A stretch of DNA of 64,000 nucleotides from positions 62,001-126,000 of the forward strand of contig NZ_VFYU01000014.1 in NCBI RefSeq assembly GCF_021012795.1, read 5' to 3'. Origin of the DNA: Psychrobacter sp. I-STPA10. GTDB lineage: Bacteria; Pseudomonadota; Gammaproteobacteria; Pseudomonadales; Moraxellaceae. Both the position numbers and the translations under genes were made by a program. The notes beneath the pieces are model-generated. The model worked only from the letters and a program-made list of their open reading frames with translations. It ran no database searches and was not told the DNA's origin. Position 1 is the first letter of the stretch; each line of letters begins with the position of its first letter. This document shows, piece by piece, positions 44,145-53,476 of the stretch.

Positions 44145-45929
44145 CTAGTCCAAACCTTCCATTTTACGTAACTCTTTACGCAATATCTTACCGACGTTAG
44201 ATTTTGGCAGCTCGTCCACAAACTGAATCTGACGTGGACGCTTATAGCCTGTGAGATTCTTTTTACCAAAGTCGAGTAGCTCTTTTTCACTGACCTCACC
44301 TTTTTTAACCACAAAGATTTTTGGCTCTTCACCACGCTCTTCACTAGGGACACCAATCGCACCACATTCTAAGACATTGGGGTGCTCTGTCATCATCTCT
44401 TCAATTTCATTTGGATAAACATTAAAGCCTGAAACCAAAATCATATCTTTTTTACGGTCAACAATTTTAATAAAGCCTTTTTCATCCATGATGCCAACAT
44501 CACCTGTTTTTAGATAACCACTTTTGGTAAAGCTCTCAGCAGTCTCTTCAGGGCGATTTTGATAACCGAGCATCACTTGTGGACCTTTAACACAAATCTC
44601 ACCACGCTCACCAATTGGCATCTCATTGTCATCATCGTCAACCAAAATGACATCGGTACTAGAAGCAGGCACCCCAATTTTGCCAGTAAACTCAGAGATG
44701 GTCATTGGATTAAAGGCAACAACAGGTGAGGTTTCAGATAGTCCATACCCTTCAACAATAGGCAATCCTGTAATATCATGCCATTCTTTAGCAACGCTTG
44801 GCAATACTGACATACCCCCACCAATTGATGCCTTAAGGTTAGAAAAATCTAATTTTTTGAATGCCTCTTGATGCACCAGTCCGTTAAACAAAGTATTAAC
44901 TGACGGCAGGAATGATGGTTTGTATTTATCAATTTGCTTGATTAAATCATCTAAATCACGAGGATTTGGAATGAGTAAGCTGGCATAGCCTTGATACATC
45001 GGATACATGCCACAGACCATAAACGAGAACACATGATACAATGGTAGGGCAGTTAGAATAATATCTTTAGAATTTACATCATCTTCAAAGGCACTGTTCA
45101 TCAATGCACTGATTTGTAGCATGTTGGCAACTAAGTTACCATGAGTCAACATTGCTCCTTTGGCAACACCTGTTGTGCCGCCTGTATACTGTAATAATGC
45201 CACATCACTCAAATCCATATCAGGACGTTGATAGTTGTTTGCAGACACAGCATTTAATGCTTCTTTAAAGTCAATGCTACCAGACAGATTATAACTAGGT
45301 ACCATTTTTTTGACATGACGCACCACAAAGTTGACGATATGCCCTTTTACAAAGCCCAGCATATCTCCCATGCTACACACCACAATATGCTCAAGATCCC
45401 CTTTACTTTCAGCTTTATCAAGGGTGCTGGCAAAGTTTTCAATGATAAAAATTGCTTTAGCACCACTGTCTTCAAGCTGATGCGAAAGCTCTCGACTGGT
45501 ATATAATGGGTTGACATTAACCAAGGTCATACCCGCTCGTATCACCCCCAATGCCACCACAGGATATTGCAATACATTGGGCATCATCGCAGCAACTTTA
45601 TCGCCCTTTTTTAGCCCCAATGACTGTAAATAAGCTGCTATCTGTCGGCTATATAAGTCTAGCTGACGATAATTGATGCTTGCATCCATACAAATAAAGG
45701 CAGTTTTATTGCCATAACGCTGGAAGTTTTTTTCAAAAATATCTAACAATGAGCTGTCTTTGGCTGGCATTTCTATGATTGCAGGAATACCATAACGCTC
45801 ATAAGTATCAAGCCATGGGCGGTCAGTTGGAATCTCTGGCATGGTGGGATAACCACCCTCAGTCATGCTCTCATTATTGTCTGGTACTGGAATGGGTGTA
45901 TTATTCGTTGTTGGTGTGCTTGTACTCAT
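44145..45929 (-). CDS. fadD: Long-chain acyl-CoA synthetase FadD, copy 1
   Basis: This 594-residue protein belongs to the ANL superfamily of adenylating enzymes. The P-loop-like motif is YTGGTTGVAKGAMLTHGN near residue 249. The A-loop region reads GYGLSETSPVVAFN, the hinge motif is DRKKDMILVSGFNVYPNEIEE, and the catalytic Lys is in PKSNVGKILRKELR. It activates long-chain fatty acids as acyl-CoA at the inner membrane. About 25 low-complexity residues precede the family start. AGGTAA precedes ATG 45929. A second fadD lies 580 bp upstream on the same strand; the paralogous pair recalls pseudomonad fadD1-fadD2. Confidence 0.94.
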   Translation of the reverse strand: MSTSTPTTNNTPIPVPDNNESMTEGGYPTMPEIPTDRPWLDTYERYGIPAIIEMPAKDSSLLDIFEKNFQRYGNKTAFICMDASINYRQLDLYSRQIAAYLQSLGLKKGDKVAAMMPNVLQYPVVALGVIRAGMTLVNVNPLYTSRELSHQLEDSGAKAIFIIENFASTLDKAESKGDLEHIVVCSMGDMLGFVKGHIVNFVVRHVKKMVPSYNLSGSIDFKEALNAVSANNYQRPDMDLSDVALLQYTGGTTGVAKGAMLTHGNLVANMLQISALMNSAFEDDVNSKDIILTALPLYHVFSFMVCGMYPMYQGYASLLIPNPRDLDDLIKQIDKYKPSFLPSVNTLFNGLVHQEAFKKLDFSNLKASIGGGMSVLPSVAKEWHDITGLPIVEGYGLSETSPVVAFNPMTISEFTGKIGVPASSTDVILVDDDDNEMPIGERGEICVKGPQVMLGYQNRPEETAESFTKSGYLKTGDVGIMDEKGFIKIVDRKKDMILVSGFNVYPNEIEEMMTEHPNVLECGAIGVPSEERGEEPKIFVVKKGEVSEKELLDFGKKNLTGYKRPRQIQFVDELPKSNVGKILRKELRKMEGLD

Positions 45930-46510
45930 AAGATTACCTAAAAATCAAAATAGTTATAAATGGAAGAAAGTAATATATCCGTTATTTTTGCGGTTAATTA
46001 TTTTTATATAGTTAACCAAATATGATACTAATTCAAGAAAAATGCATAAAGTTAATATATTTAATACAACAAACACTAATCATCAGTGCATAGCTTATGA
46101 TTAATCCTACCCTAAGCTTAACTTTATGTCATATATCATGGGGAATAAATTTATCTATAAGAAAAAGCAAATTACCCTATTTAACCATTTCTCTCGATAG
46201 TATTTTGTGAATTTAAAGTCACAACATCATACTTGTAGTGATTTTAATGGTTTTGATGATTTGCAATGCTGTACTCAATTAAGTAAAAAGCACAGCATAA
46301 ACACTAACCTTGTTATGATTTTTGCGATCTAAACCCCACACTCAACTTTACCCCCTCCAAGCCTCCCCCTTAAAAAAGAGGGAAAAACTGGTTTTTAAGT
46401 CCTCCCCTTACTTCAAGGGGAGGGTATGGGAGGGGTCATATATCAAATTAGTAAAATAAGTTAAGAGTAAGGTTATATAAATAACCTTCTATAAAAGCAT
46501 ATCGCAAACA
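45930..46510. other. Region between the two fadD genes
   Basis: This is 581 bp of AT-rich sequence containing the repeat copy at 46334-46472. The left 400 bp probably holds the promoter of fadD copy 1, but no strong consensus is evident. No gene is supported. Confidence 0.5.
46334..46472 (-). repeat. CCCCACTCTCAAC-ended palindromic element, copy 3
   Basis: This roughly 139-bp copy is in opposite orientation to copies 1 and 2. It starts CCCCACACTCAACTTTACC and contains the shared block ACTGGTTTTTAAGTCCTCCCC and CTTCAAGGGGAGGG. It ends AAGTTAAGAGTAAGG. The ends are more mutated and no clear target duplication remains. It lies 38 bp beyond the fadD copy 2 stop. Confidence 0.72.
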
Positions 46511-48241
46511 CTATGCCTTACGCTTTTGCTCCTCTAACTGACGCAACTCTTTACGCAAGATTTTACCCACATTGGTTTTGGGCAGCTCATCGACAAATTC
46601 TACATGACGCGGACGTTTATAGCCTGTGAGGTTTTCTTTAGCATAGGCTAATACTTCTTTTTCACTCAGACTGGTATCTCTACGTACCACAAAAATCTTT
46701 GGTACTTCACCACTTCTTTCATCTTCTATACCAATGACGCCACATTCAACAATCTGTGGATGTCCTGCCATCACGTCCTCAACCTCATTGGGATAAACAT
46801 TAAATCCAGACACCAAAATCATGTCTTTTTTACGATCGACAATGGTAAAGTAGCCTTCCTCATCCATGACTCCAATATCACCTGTGCGAAAAAAGCCATC
46901 ATCCGTCATCACATCATTGGTGGCATCTTCTCGATTCCAATAACCCTTCATTACCTGTGGGCCACGCACACTAATTTCACCTCGCTCACCTAAAGCCACT
47001 TCATTACCTGCATCATCTAAGATAGCCACATCTGTTTGTGGCATAGGGATACCAATCTTCCCTGTAAACTCAGTCAATGATACTGGATTAGCCGTCGCAA
47101 TCGGAGAGGTTTCAGACAACCCATAGCCTTGAATAATCACACTGCCTGTCACCTGTTTCCATAAATCAGCAGTTGGACGTAGTACTGCCATACCACCACC
47201 CATCGACATACATATTTTGCTGTGGTCTAACGCCTGAAACTCTTCACTATTTGCCAAGCTATTAAACAAAGTATTCACCGCAGGAAAAAACGCAGGCGGA
47301 TACTGTTTATAAGCTTTGATTAAACTTTGCTCATCACGAGGATTGGGTATTAATAGCCCAATACAACCACGGTACAAGCCAAACATACCACATACGGTAA
47401 ATGAGAAGATATGATACAAAGGCAGCGCAGTCATAATCACAGGCTGATCGTTACTATCATCAAACCCTGCCAGACCACCTGCCAAAAAGGCATCGGCTTG
47501 AATGAGATTTGCCACGAGATTTTTGTGTGTCAGCATTGCGCCTTTTGCCACACCTGTCGTACCGCCTGTATATTGCAAAACTGCCACATCTTCAAGCCCA
47601 ATATTGCTCGGACGTTGATAACGCTGTTTTTTACCAATGCTCAGGGCTTGCTTAAAGGTAATGCTACCAGCAATATTATAATCTGGTACCATTTTTTTGA
47701 TATGACGCAGCACTGTATTAATCATAAAGCCTTTGAACGTGCCCATTAAATCACCCATCGAGGCGATGACAACTTTATCAACCAATTTTTTACCAATGTC
47801 TTGATAAGTTTTGGCAAAGTTTTCGATAATAAACAATACTTTAGCATCTGAATCATCAAGCTGGTGTGCCAGCTCCTTTGAGGTATATAAAGGATTGACA
47901 TTGACCAACACATAGCCTGCCCGCAGCACCCCCAATACAGTGACTGGCATCTGTAAGATATTAGGCATCATCACCGCCACTTTATCACCTTTTTCTAGCC
48001 CAAGTGATTGTAAGTAAGCGGCTATCTGACGACTATAATCATCTAGTTGAGCAAAAGTCAGCTCAGCACCGAGACAAACATATGCAATTTTGTCTTTATA
48101 AGTGGCAAAGCTTTGTTCAAATACCTCAATCAAGGACGTATCAGCAGCAGGCAGTGTGATGTCATAATTTAAGCCCAGCTTTTTATATGTTTTTAACCAC
48201 TCTTTACCATTACGACGGACGAGGTCTTGTTGATTGTCCAT
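46511..48241 (-). CDS. fadD: Long-chain acyl-CoA synthetase FadD, copy 2
   Basis: This 576-residue paralogue of the adjacent fadD has the same motif set: YTGGTTGVAKGAMLTHKN, GYGLSETSPIATANP, DRKKDMILVSGFNVYPNEVED and PKTNVGKILRKELR. It activates fatty acids for beta-oxidation or uptake. Sequence similarity to copy 1 is high throughout, indicating an old tandem duplication that has since diverged. The starting ATG 48241 has GGAG about 10 bases upstream. The last residues (EEQKRKA) are basic. Confidence 0.94.
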   Translation of the reverse strand: MDNQQDLVRRNGKEWLKTYKKLGLNYDITLPAADTSLIEVFEQSFATYKDKIAYVCLGAELTFAQLDDYSRQIAAYLQSLGLEKGDKVAVMMPNILQMPVTVLGVLRAGYVLVNVNPLYTSKELAHQLDDSDAKVLFIIENFAKTYQDIGKKLVDKVVIASMGDLMGTFKGFMINTVLRHIKKMVPDYNIAGSITFKQALSIGKKQRYQRPSNIGLEDVAVLQYTGGTTGVAKGAMLTHKNLVANLIQADAFLAGGLAGFDDSNDQPVIMTALPLYHIFSFTVCGMFGLYRGCIGLLIPNPRDEQSLIKAYKQYPPAFFPAVNTLFNSLANSEEFQALDHSKICMSMGGGMAVLRPTADLWKQVTGSVIIQGYGLSETSPIATANPVSLTEFTGKIGIPMPQTDVAILDDAGNEVALGERGEISVRGPQVMKGYWNREDATNDVMTDDGFFRTGDIGVMDEEGYFTIVDRKKDMILVSGFNVYPNEVEDVMAGHPQIVECGVIGIEDERSGEVPKIFVVRRDTSLSEKEVLAYAKENLTGYKRPRHVEFVDELPKTNVGKILRKELRQLEEQKRKA

Positions 48242-48425
48242 AATCTTACTACTCCAATTAAGCTCATTATTGTCATAAATACCACCACCAAAAAAGTACG
48301 GTACGGCATCATATATATTTCTTATTTGTTAAAATACACTACTTTGATGATAAGACTCAATATAAAAAATCAGTACACTTGTGAACTATACACCCCAATC
48401 CATCATCACCCACGCCTTATAATAC

Positions 48426-48450
48426 AAAGCCTTTCAAGATTGAAAGGCTT
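48426..48450 (-). terminator. Hairpin between ompR and fadD copy 2
   Basis: AAGCCTTTCAAGATTGAAAGGCTT is an inverted repeat with flanking A/T-rich sequence. It would end the ompR message on the minus strand. Confidence 0.6.
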
Positions 48451-48520
48451 ATTTATATATTATTTATTTAGGGTGTGTTTCAAAAATTATGCTGTGATTA
48501 TTTTTAATAAATTACCATAG

Positions 48521-48649
48521 TCTCAGTCCTCCCCCTAGCCCCCTTCTGAAAAAGAAGAAGAAACTGGATTTTAAGCCCTCCCCTTAATCTAAGAGGAGAG
48601 TTTGGGAGGGGGCATATAGGACTTTAGAAAATAAAGTTGAGAATGGCGT
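48521..48649 (-). repeat. CCCCACTCTCAAC-ended palindromic element, copy 4 (degenerate)
   Basis: This copy shares AAACTGGATTTTAAGCCCTCCCC, GAGGAGAGTTTGGGAGGGGGCATATAGGA and the end AAAGTTGAGAATGGCGTA. The left terminus is damaged (TCTCAGTCCTCCCC). It has the same orientation as copy 3 and lies just after the ompR stop codon. Confidence 0.68.
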
Positions 48650-48702
48650 ATGTAATAAGGTACTAATCACTCACAACTGCTTAGCTTAGTTGAACGTTCG
48701 CT

Positions 48703-49440
48703 TTAGCCTTCACTTTCATCAGGGACAAACACATAACCCACTCCCCATACTGTTTGGATATAACGGGCTTGTGAGGGATTGTCTTCGATTAAACGGCGCA
48801 GACGAGAAACTTGCACATCAATAGAACGCTCCATTGCTCCCCATTCTCGCCCACGAGCAAGATTCATCAGCTTATCACGGGTCAATGGCTCACGGGGGTG
48901 TTGCACCAGTGCTTTGAGCACCGAAAACTCACCTGTGGTCAAAGTCACCACATTGCCATCACGCTTTAGCGTGCGAGTTGATAAGTCTAATGACCAAGGG
49001 CCAAATTCAACCACTTCTACCTGCTGACTGGGCGCGCCTGGTAACTCACGGCTTTGACGGCGCAATACAGCTTTGATACGTGCCAGCAATTCTTTAGGGT
49101 TAAATGGCTTAGGCAAGTAATCATCAGCACCCGCCTCAAGACCTGCAATGCGGTCACTGTCTGCCCCTTTTGCGGTTAACATAATAATCGGAATATCGGT
49201 ATTATCTGCTCGCAAACGCTTACAAATACTAATACCATCTTCTCCTGGTAGCATTAAATCGAGCACAATGAGCGAAAATAACTCACGCTGCATCAGTTTA
49301 TCGAGTTGGCTGGCATCATGGGCTGTACGCACCACAAAACCATCATCTTCCAAAAACCGCTGTAATAAAGAGCGTAATCTGGCATCATCATCGACGACCA
49401 ATATCCGTTGGGTTAGCGTATCGTGTGTATTATCTGGCAT
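48703..49440 (-). CDS. ompR: Osmolarity response regulator OmpR
   Basis: This protein has 245 residues from ATG 49440 (MPDNTHDTLTQ, with AAGGA in place). The receiver carries ILVVDDDARLRSLLQRFLEDDGF, phosphoacceptor Asp in VLDLMLPGEDG and Lys in YLPKPFNPKELLARI. The C-terminal winged helix has LTTGEFSVLKALVQHPREPLTRDKLM, RSIDVQVSRLRRLIEDNP and QTVWGVGYVF. These residues match OmpR closely. The open frame extends to 49497, but that part lies in a repeat and is not translated. The kinase gene envZ does not follow. Confidence 0.92.
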   Translation of the reverse strand: MPDNTHDTLTQRILVVDDDARLRSLLQRFLEDDGFVVRTAHDASQLDKLMQRELFSLIVLDLMLPGEDGISICKRLRADNTDIPIIMLTAKGADSDRIAGLEAGADDYLPKPFNPKELLARIKAVLRRQSRELPGAPSQQVEVVEFGPWSLDLSTRTLKRDGNVVTLTTGEFSVLKALVQHPREPLTRDKLMNLARGREWGAMERSIDVQVSRLRRLIEDNPSQARYIQTVWGVGYVFVPDESEG

Positions 49441-49487
49441 GTTTATCGTCCTTTTTATATTAAACCAACTACAAGAAAATTTAGAAA

Positions 49488-49642
49488 CTGTATTCATAAT
49501 CCAAAATCAGGGGAATTTTAAACTAAAATTACGTAATACAAGGCAAATTTTGGGGCGAATAGTCACTCTATTTAACCCAAAATTTAACGCCGTAGTACGT
49601 CTATTTTAGGTAAAAAGCTACCATTATGGGTTGTGAATACAG
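49488..49642 (+). repeat. 155-bp inverted-repeat element upstream of ompR
   Basis: The ends CTGTATTCATAATCC and GGTTGTGAATACAG are inverses with two mismatches. Inside, AAATTTTGGG and CCCAAAATTT form a second hairpin (about 49542-49582). It ends about 48 bp before the ompR start codon and therefore covers its promoter region. It is MITE-like, with no coding capacity. The internal TAAAAAGCTACCAT resembles TAAAAAGTAGCCAT in the element at 62024-62227. Confidence 0.72.
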
Positions 49643-49935
49643 GTTCTTATTATTCAATATATGAGTATGATAGTTATTGTACTCAGAAAAGTGGGAAAAA
49701 TGCGATAAAGCTGTATGTATTTGTTTAACGGTTTAAAGCTCTATTGACAGAAACTAAAAAACTCACTCTCCTCACTCTTTATCTTATATGATTCAACCCT
49801 CTAATGCCTATACTTATAGCCACTTTATACACATTTTTGCCAATATTTTTATCTTCTACATAAATAGGTCGCTATCACAACTTGATGCAATCAAACTCAA
49901 TAAAGCTAAAAAGGATTTCTATTTTCGTGACTTTT

Positions 49936-49943
49936 GCTATAAT
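49936..49943 (+). promoter_or_regulatory. Extended -10 promoter of tex
   Basis: TGCTATAAT at 49935-49943 is a full extended -10 box; the -35 region is weak, as is usual for such promoters. Transcription would start near 49950, 30 bases before ATG 49979. Confidence 0.65.
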
Positions 49944-49978
49944 GCAGACCACACTTAAGCCAATCATTGATTATAGAT

Positions 49979-52504
49979 ATGAGCCTGACTGATACTGCTG
50001 TAACCCAAGACACGCAAACAAATACCCTTGATGCCAACACCACTACTGCCATACATAATAAATTGGCAAAAGATATTGGTGTCAAACCTGCCCAAGTCAA
50101 TGCTTTTGTGAAGCTATATGATGAAGGCGCAACTGTGCCCTTTATTGCTCGCTATCGCAAAGAGAAAACCCAAGGACTAGACGATGCTCAGCTACGCGCT
50201 TTAGAAAAAGGCTTGAGCTATGAGCGTGATATGGCAACTCGCAGACTCAAGATTCTGCAACTTTTAGAAGCCCAAGGCAACTTAACAGATGAGCTAAAGA
50301 CACGCATCGAAAATGCCAGCTCCAAGCTTGAGCTTGAAGACATTTATTTGCCTTATCGCCCACGTCGCCGCTCATTGGCTGCTAAAGCACGTGCAGCAGG
50401 ACTCGCAGCAGTAGCACAAAAGCTACTGACCGAAGAGGTGACACCAACTCAAGCCTTAGCAGACTATCAGCAGCCTGAGCAAGTTGTTGATGATACTGGC
50501 AACGAGATAGAAGTCGACTTTACTGATATCGATAAGCAACTCGCTGGCGTAACAGCAATTATTATTGATGGCTGGACGCAATCTTTAGCGCTACTAGACA
50601 CCCTACGTACTGGCTTTGCAAAAACTGCCACCATTCATACCAATCTTGCCAATGAAGATAAACGTGAAGTTGGAGAGAAGTTTGCTGATTATTTTGAGCA
50701 TAGTGAAAGCTTAGCTCGCCTACCAAACCATCGTTTACTTGCCATGCTACGTGGTCGTCAAGAAAATGTCTTAGCAATTAAAGTTGATGGTGAAGACGCG
50801 CCATTTATTGAAAAAATCATCAATAACTTTGAAATTGATGCCAAACAACCTGCTGAGCGTCGGCAATTTTTACAATCAGCAGCACAAAGTTTATGGCAAG
50901 ACAAATGGCGTCCGCATATTGAGCATCGTTTATTGACCGAAAAACGCTTGGCGGCAGAAGCCGATGCCATTCAGGTATTTGCTAATAACCTACAACACCT
51001 ATTAATGGCAGCCCCCGCAGGACATCAAGTAATACTCGGTGTTGACCCTGGTATTCGTCATGGGGTAAAAATGGCAGTCATTGATGCACAAGGGCATGTC
51101 GCAAGTCATACAGATGGTACACCTGCCACCGCCACTGTGTATCCTTTTGCACCCGATAACAAAATTGATGACGCCAAACAAACCATTCGTCAATTACTAA
51201 AAGAACATCAGGTCAATTTGGTTGCCATCGGTAATGGTACCGCAAGCCGAGAAACAGATGCGTTAATCAAATCTATTATTGAAGCTGATGACGATATTCA
51301 AGCCACCGCCGTGGTGGTCAATGAATCTGGGGCATCGGTATATTCTGCCAGTGAGCTTGCCAGCGATGAGCTTGCCGAGCTTGATGTATCATTACGGGGT
51401 GCAGTTTCTATCGCCCGTCGCCTACAAGACCCTTTATCAGAGTTGGTTAAAGTAGAGCCCAAAGCCATTGGGGTTGGGCAATATCAACATGATGTTAACC
51501 AAGCTCAATTAACTGACAGCTTAGATAAAGTCACCCAAGACTGTGTGAATGCTGTCGGCGTTGATGTCAATACCGCCAGCCCAGCTATATTAGCCCACAT
51601 CGCTGGTCTAAATCGCAATGTTGCGCAGCAGATTGTTAACTATCGCAAAGAGCATGGTGCATTTAATAGCCGTGAAGAGCTTAAAAATGTACCACGTCTT
51701 GGGGTAAAAACCTTCGAGCAAGCCGCAGGCTTCTTGCGTATTCGTAATGGTGAAAATCCACTAGATGCCACTGGCGTACACCCAGAAAGTTATGATTTGG
51801 TACAGCAGCTACTTGAAAAATCAGGCAAAACACTCGATGACGTGATTGGTAATAATGAGGTACTACAAACATTAGATACCCAAGCGCTTGCTGCCGCTAA
51901 TGATGACAACATCAGCATCAGCTCAGTTCTACAAGAGCTAGCCAAACCTGCCCACGACCCTCGCCCAGAGTTCAAAACTGCCAAATTCCGTGAAGATGTC
52001 AATAGCATCAAAGACTTAGAAGAAGGCATGCAACTTGAAGGTGTCATCACTAATGTTACTGCCTTTGGCTGCTTTGTTGATGTGGGTGTGCACCAAGATG
52101 GCTTAGTACATATCTCACAAATGGCAGATGACTTTGTTGAAGACCCCATGAATCGTGTCAAACCTGGTGATATTGTCAGTGTACGTGTCATCTCTATTGA
52201 TGAGAAGCGTGGACGGATTGGCTTTAGTATGAAATCCGAGCAAGCAGCAGCTAACAAAAAACCTGCTACTCATGGTGATAGCAAGTTTGATAACAAAGCT
52301 GATAACCAAGTTAATAACAAAGCTAACAACAAAGCCGCTACTCGTCGTCCTGCACGTAAAGCTAAAGGTGACCAAGAGACGCAAAAATCTTCTCGCCGCC
52401 AACATGCCAATACGAATCGTGGCAAGAACAAAGCAAGCCCAGCAGCTGACAACAATAAAATTGGTACACTAGGTGCATTACTTAAAGAAGCTGGGCTTAA
52501 ATAG
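49979..52504 (+). CDS. tex: Tex/YhgF-family RNA-binding transcription accessory protein
   Basis: This protein has 841 residues from ATG 49979 (a TTG at 49967 would add four). Domains in order are the N-terminal helical region with ARYRKEKTQGLDDAQLR, a YqgF/RuvC-like domain with GVDPGIRHGVKMAVID, and a helix-hairpin-helix region with NTASPAILAHIAGLNRNVAQQIV. The S1 domain at about 680-750 reads LEEGMQLEGVITNVTAFGCFVDVGVHQDGLVHISQM. Tex binds nucleic acid and affects transcription and toxin expression in other bacteria. The C-terminus adds about 80 basic Asn/Lys/Ala-rich residues. It is monocistronic, with a terminator at 52587-52623. Confidence 0.95.
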   Translation: MSLTDTAVTQDTQTNTLDANTTTAIHNKLAKDIGVKPAQVNAFVKLYDEGATVPFIARYRKEKTQGLDDAQLRALEKGLSYERDMATRRLKILQLLEAQGNLTDELKTRIENASSKLELEDIYLPYRPRRRSLAAKARAAGLAAVAQKLLTEEVTPTQALADYQQPEQVVDDTGNEIEVDFTDIDKQLAGVTAIIIDGWTQSLALLDTLRTGFAKTATIHTNLANEDKREVGEKFADYFEHSESLARLPNHRLLAMLRGRQENVLAIKVDGEDAPFIEKIINNFEIDAKQPAERRQFLQSAAQSLWQDKWRPHIEHRLLTEKRLAAEADAIQVFANNLQHLLMAAPAGHQVILGVDPGIRHGVKMAVIDAQGHVASHTDGTPATATVYPFAPDNKIDDAKQTIRQLLKEHQVNLVAIGNGTASRETDALIKSIIEADDDIQATAVVVNESGASVYSASELASDELAELDVSLRGAVSIARRLQDPLSELVKVEPKAIGVGQYQHDVNQAQLTDSLDKVTQDCVNAVGVDVNTASPAILAHIAGLNRNVAQQIVNYRKEHGAFNSREELKNVPRLGVKTFEQAAGFLRIRNGENPLDATGVHPESYDLVQQLLEKSGKTLDDVIGNNEVLQTLDTQALAAANDDNISISSVLQELAKPAHDPRPEFKTAKFREDVNSIKDLEEGMQLEGVITNVTAFGCFVDVGVHQDGLVHISQMADDFVEDPMNRVKPGDIVSVRVISIDEKRGRIGFSMKSEQAAANKKPATHGDSKFDNKADNQVNNKANNKAATRRPARKAKGDQETQKSSRRQHANTNRGKNKASPAADNNKIGTLGALLKEAGLK

Positions 52505-52586
52505 AAGTTGTATAGATATCAGGTGCTTGCATTTACTTATAGGCGCTTCACCTCTATCGCATTTAGCTTACAATCAACCAAAACTG

Positions 52587-52623
52587 AAAAAAGACACCTT
52601 TGAATACAAAGGTGTCTTTTTTA
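52587..52623 (+). terminator. Terminator of tex
   Basis: AAAAAGACACCTTTG pairs with CAAAGGTGTCTTTTTT around AATA, 83 bp after the stop codon. Confidence 0.92.
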
Positions 52624-52681
52624 TACCGCCAATATTTTAAAATAGGTCTTGTGCTGTCATTTGAGCTATTAATTAGTTATT

Positions 52682-53476
52682 TTAGTTATGTGGTACTTCG
52701 ATGACAGTCACATCACCATCAACCGTGGCATTATCTAATACTTTTGGATTTACCTCCGTACCCACAACCACCGCTTGATTAGTACCATTGTCTATTACCA
52801 CCGCTGTGCCGTTATTGGTAGCAACTCGCTGAATCTGTTCAACTGGGGCAATGATGACTTTTTTCACTTGATATTGATTAGACTGACTAGGTCGTATGCT
52901 GCGGGTTTCTTTAATCACAACTGGCTCTATAATCACCTCTTCTTGTATGGCTAGCTGAGCAGCAGGGACAGGAACAACGCTAGCAATACTGCTAATAGGG
53001 GTTGGGAATTTTGCACCAAAATGATTGTCACATTGCTGCATGGTAATACGCACAGGGACACCAGCACGATTTTTATACACATTCACAGTCATATCTGGAG
53101 AAAATGGCACATATTTACCCACCAATACACCTGACACCCCATAACGACCACGTGCCTGTCCCACGCCTTTATCACAAGCACCAGCCGTATAATCACTGCT
53201 ATTAAAAGACTTATCAGCCACCACACTATTCGGTATTTGCACTTCTGACAACTTCATTTGGCTAACCGAAGCTTCCCCTGCCCACCGCTTTGGTCTTTGA
53301 TAGGTATAAGAGGTATAAAATTTCGCGGTGCCATCTTGTACCGCTGCCACACATTCATCATAACTGTCATAGCCCACATTGCCATGTGCATCTGTTGTCA
53401 TGGCGGCATTTGCCGTTGTGGCTAACAAACTCAAGCCTGTAGCTGCCATTGCAACCATCAATAATTTTAATTCCAT
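52682..53476 (-). CDS. Exported protein of unknown function
   Basis: This 264-residue protein has a clear signal peptide (ending ATTANA at about residue 24). The mature half to about residue 155 contains four cysteines, including YDSYDECVAA, AGACDKGVG and MQQCDNHFG. The rest is a Val/Ile-rich low-complexity tail with EVIIEPVVIKETRS and repeated VVI patterns. I do not recognise the family. It is a single gene with a GGAG ribosome site and faces the tex terminator. It probably acts in the periplasm or outer envelope. Confidence 0.65.
   Translation of the reverse strand: MELKLLMVAMAATGLSLLATTANAAMTTDAHGNVGYDSYDECVAAVQDGTAKFYTSYTYQRPKRWAGEASVSQMKLSEVQIPNSVVADKSFNSSDYTAGACDKGVGQARGRYGVSGVLVGKYVPFSPDMTVNVYKNRAGVPVRITMQQCDNHFGAKFPTPISSIASVVPVPAAQLAIQEEVIIEPVVIKETRSIRPSQSNQYQVKKVIIAPVEQIQRVATNNGTAVVIDNGTNQAVVVGTEVNPKVLDNATVDGDVTVIEVPHN

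Larger units (their letters stand above)
48242..48702. other. Region between fadD copy 2 and ompR
   Basis: This is 461 bp containing a hairpin at 48426-48450 and the fourth copy of the CCCCACTCTC-type repeat at 48521-48649. No envZ or other gene is present. Confidence 0.55.
49441..49978. other. Divergent region between ompR and tex
   Basis: This is 538 bp holding the 155-bp repeat (49488-49642), about 290 bp of AT-rich sequence without a gene, and the tex promoter at 49936-49943. Confidence 0.5.

Noticed and set aside
49441..49497. Longer N-terminus of OmpR starting at 49497
   Set aside because: The first codons lie inside a mobile repeat, and AAGGA is placed for ATG 49440.
52260..52472. 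Repetitive Asn/Lys coding part at the end of tex as a separate repeat or gene
   Set aside because: It is a continuous in-frame low-complexity tail of Tex ending at a normal stop with a terminator behind it.
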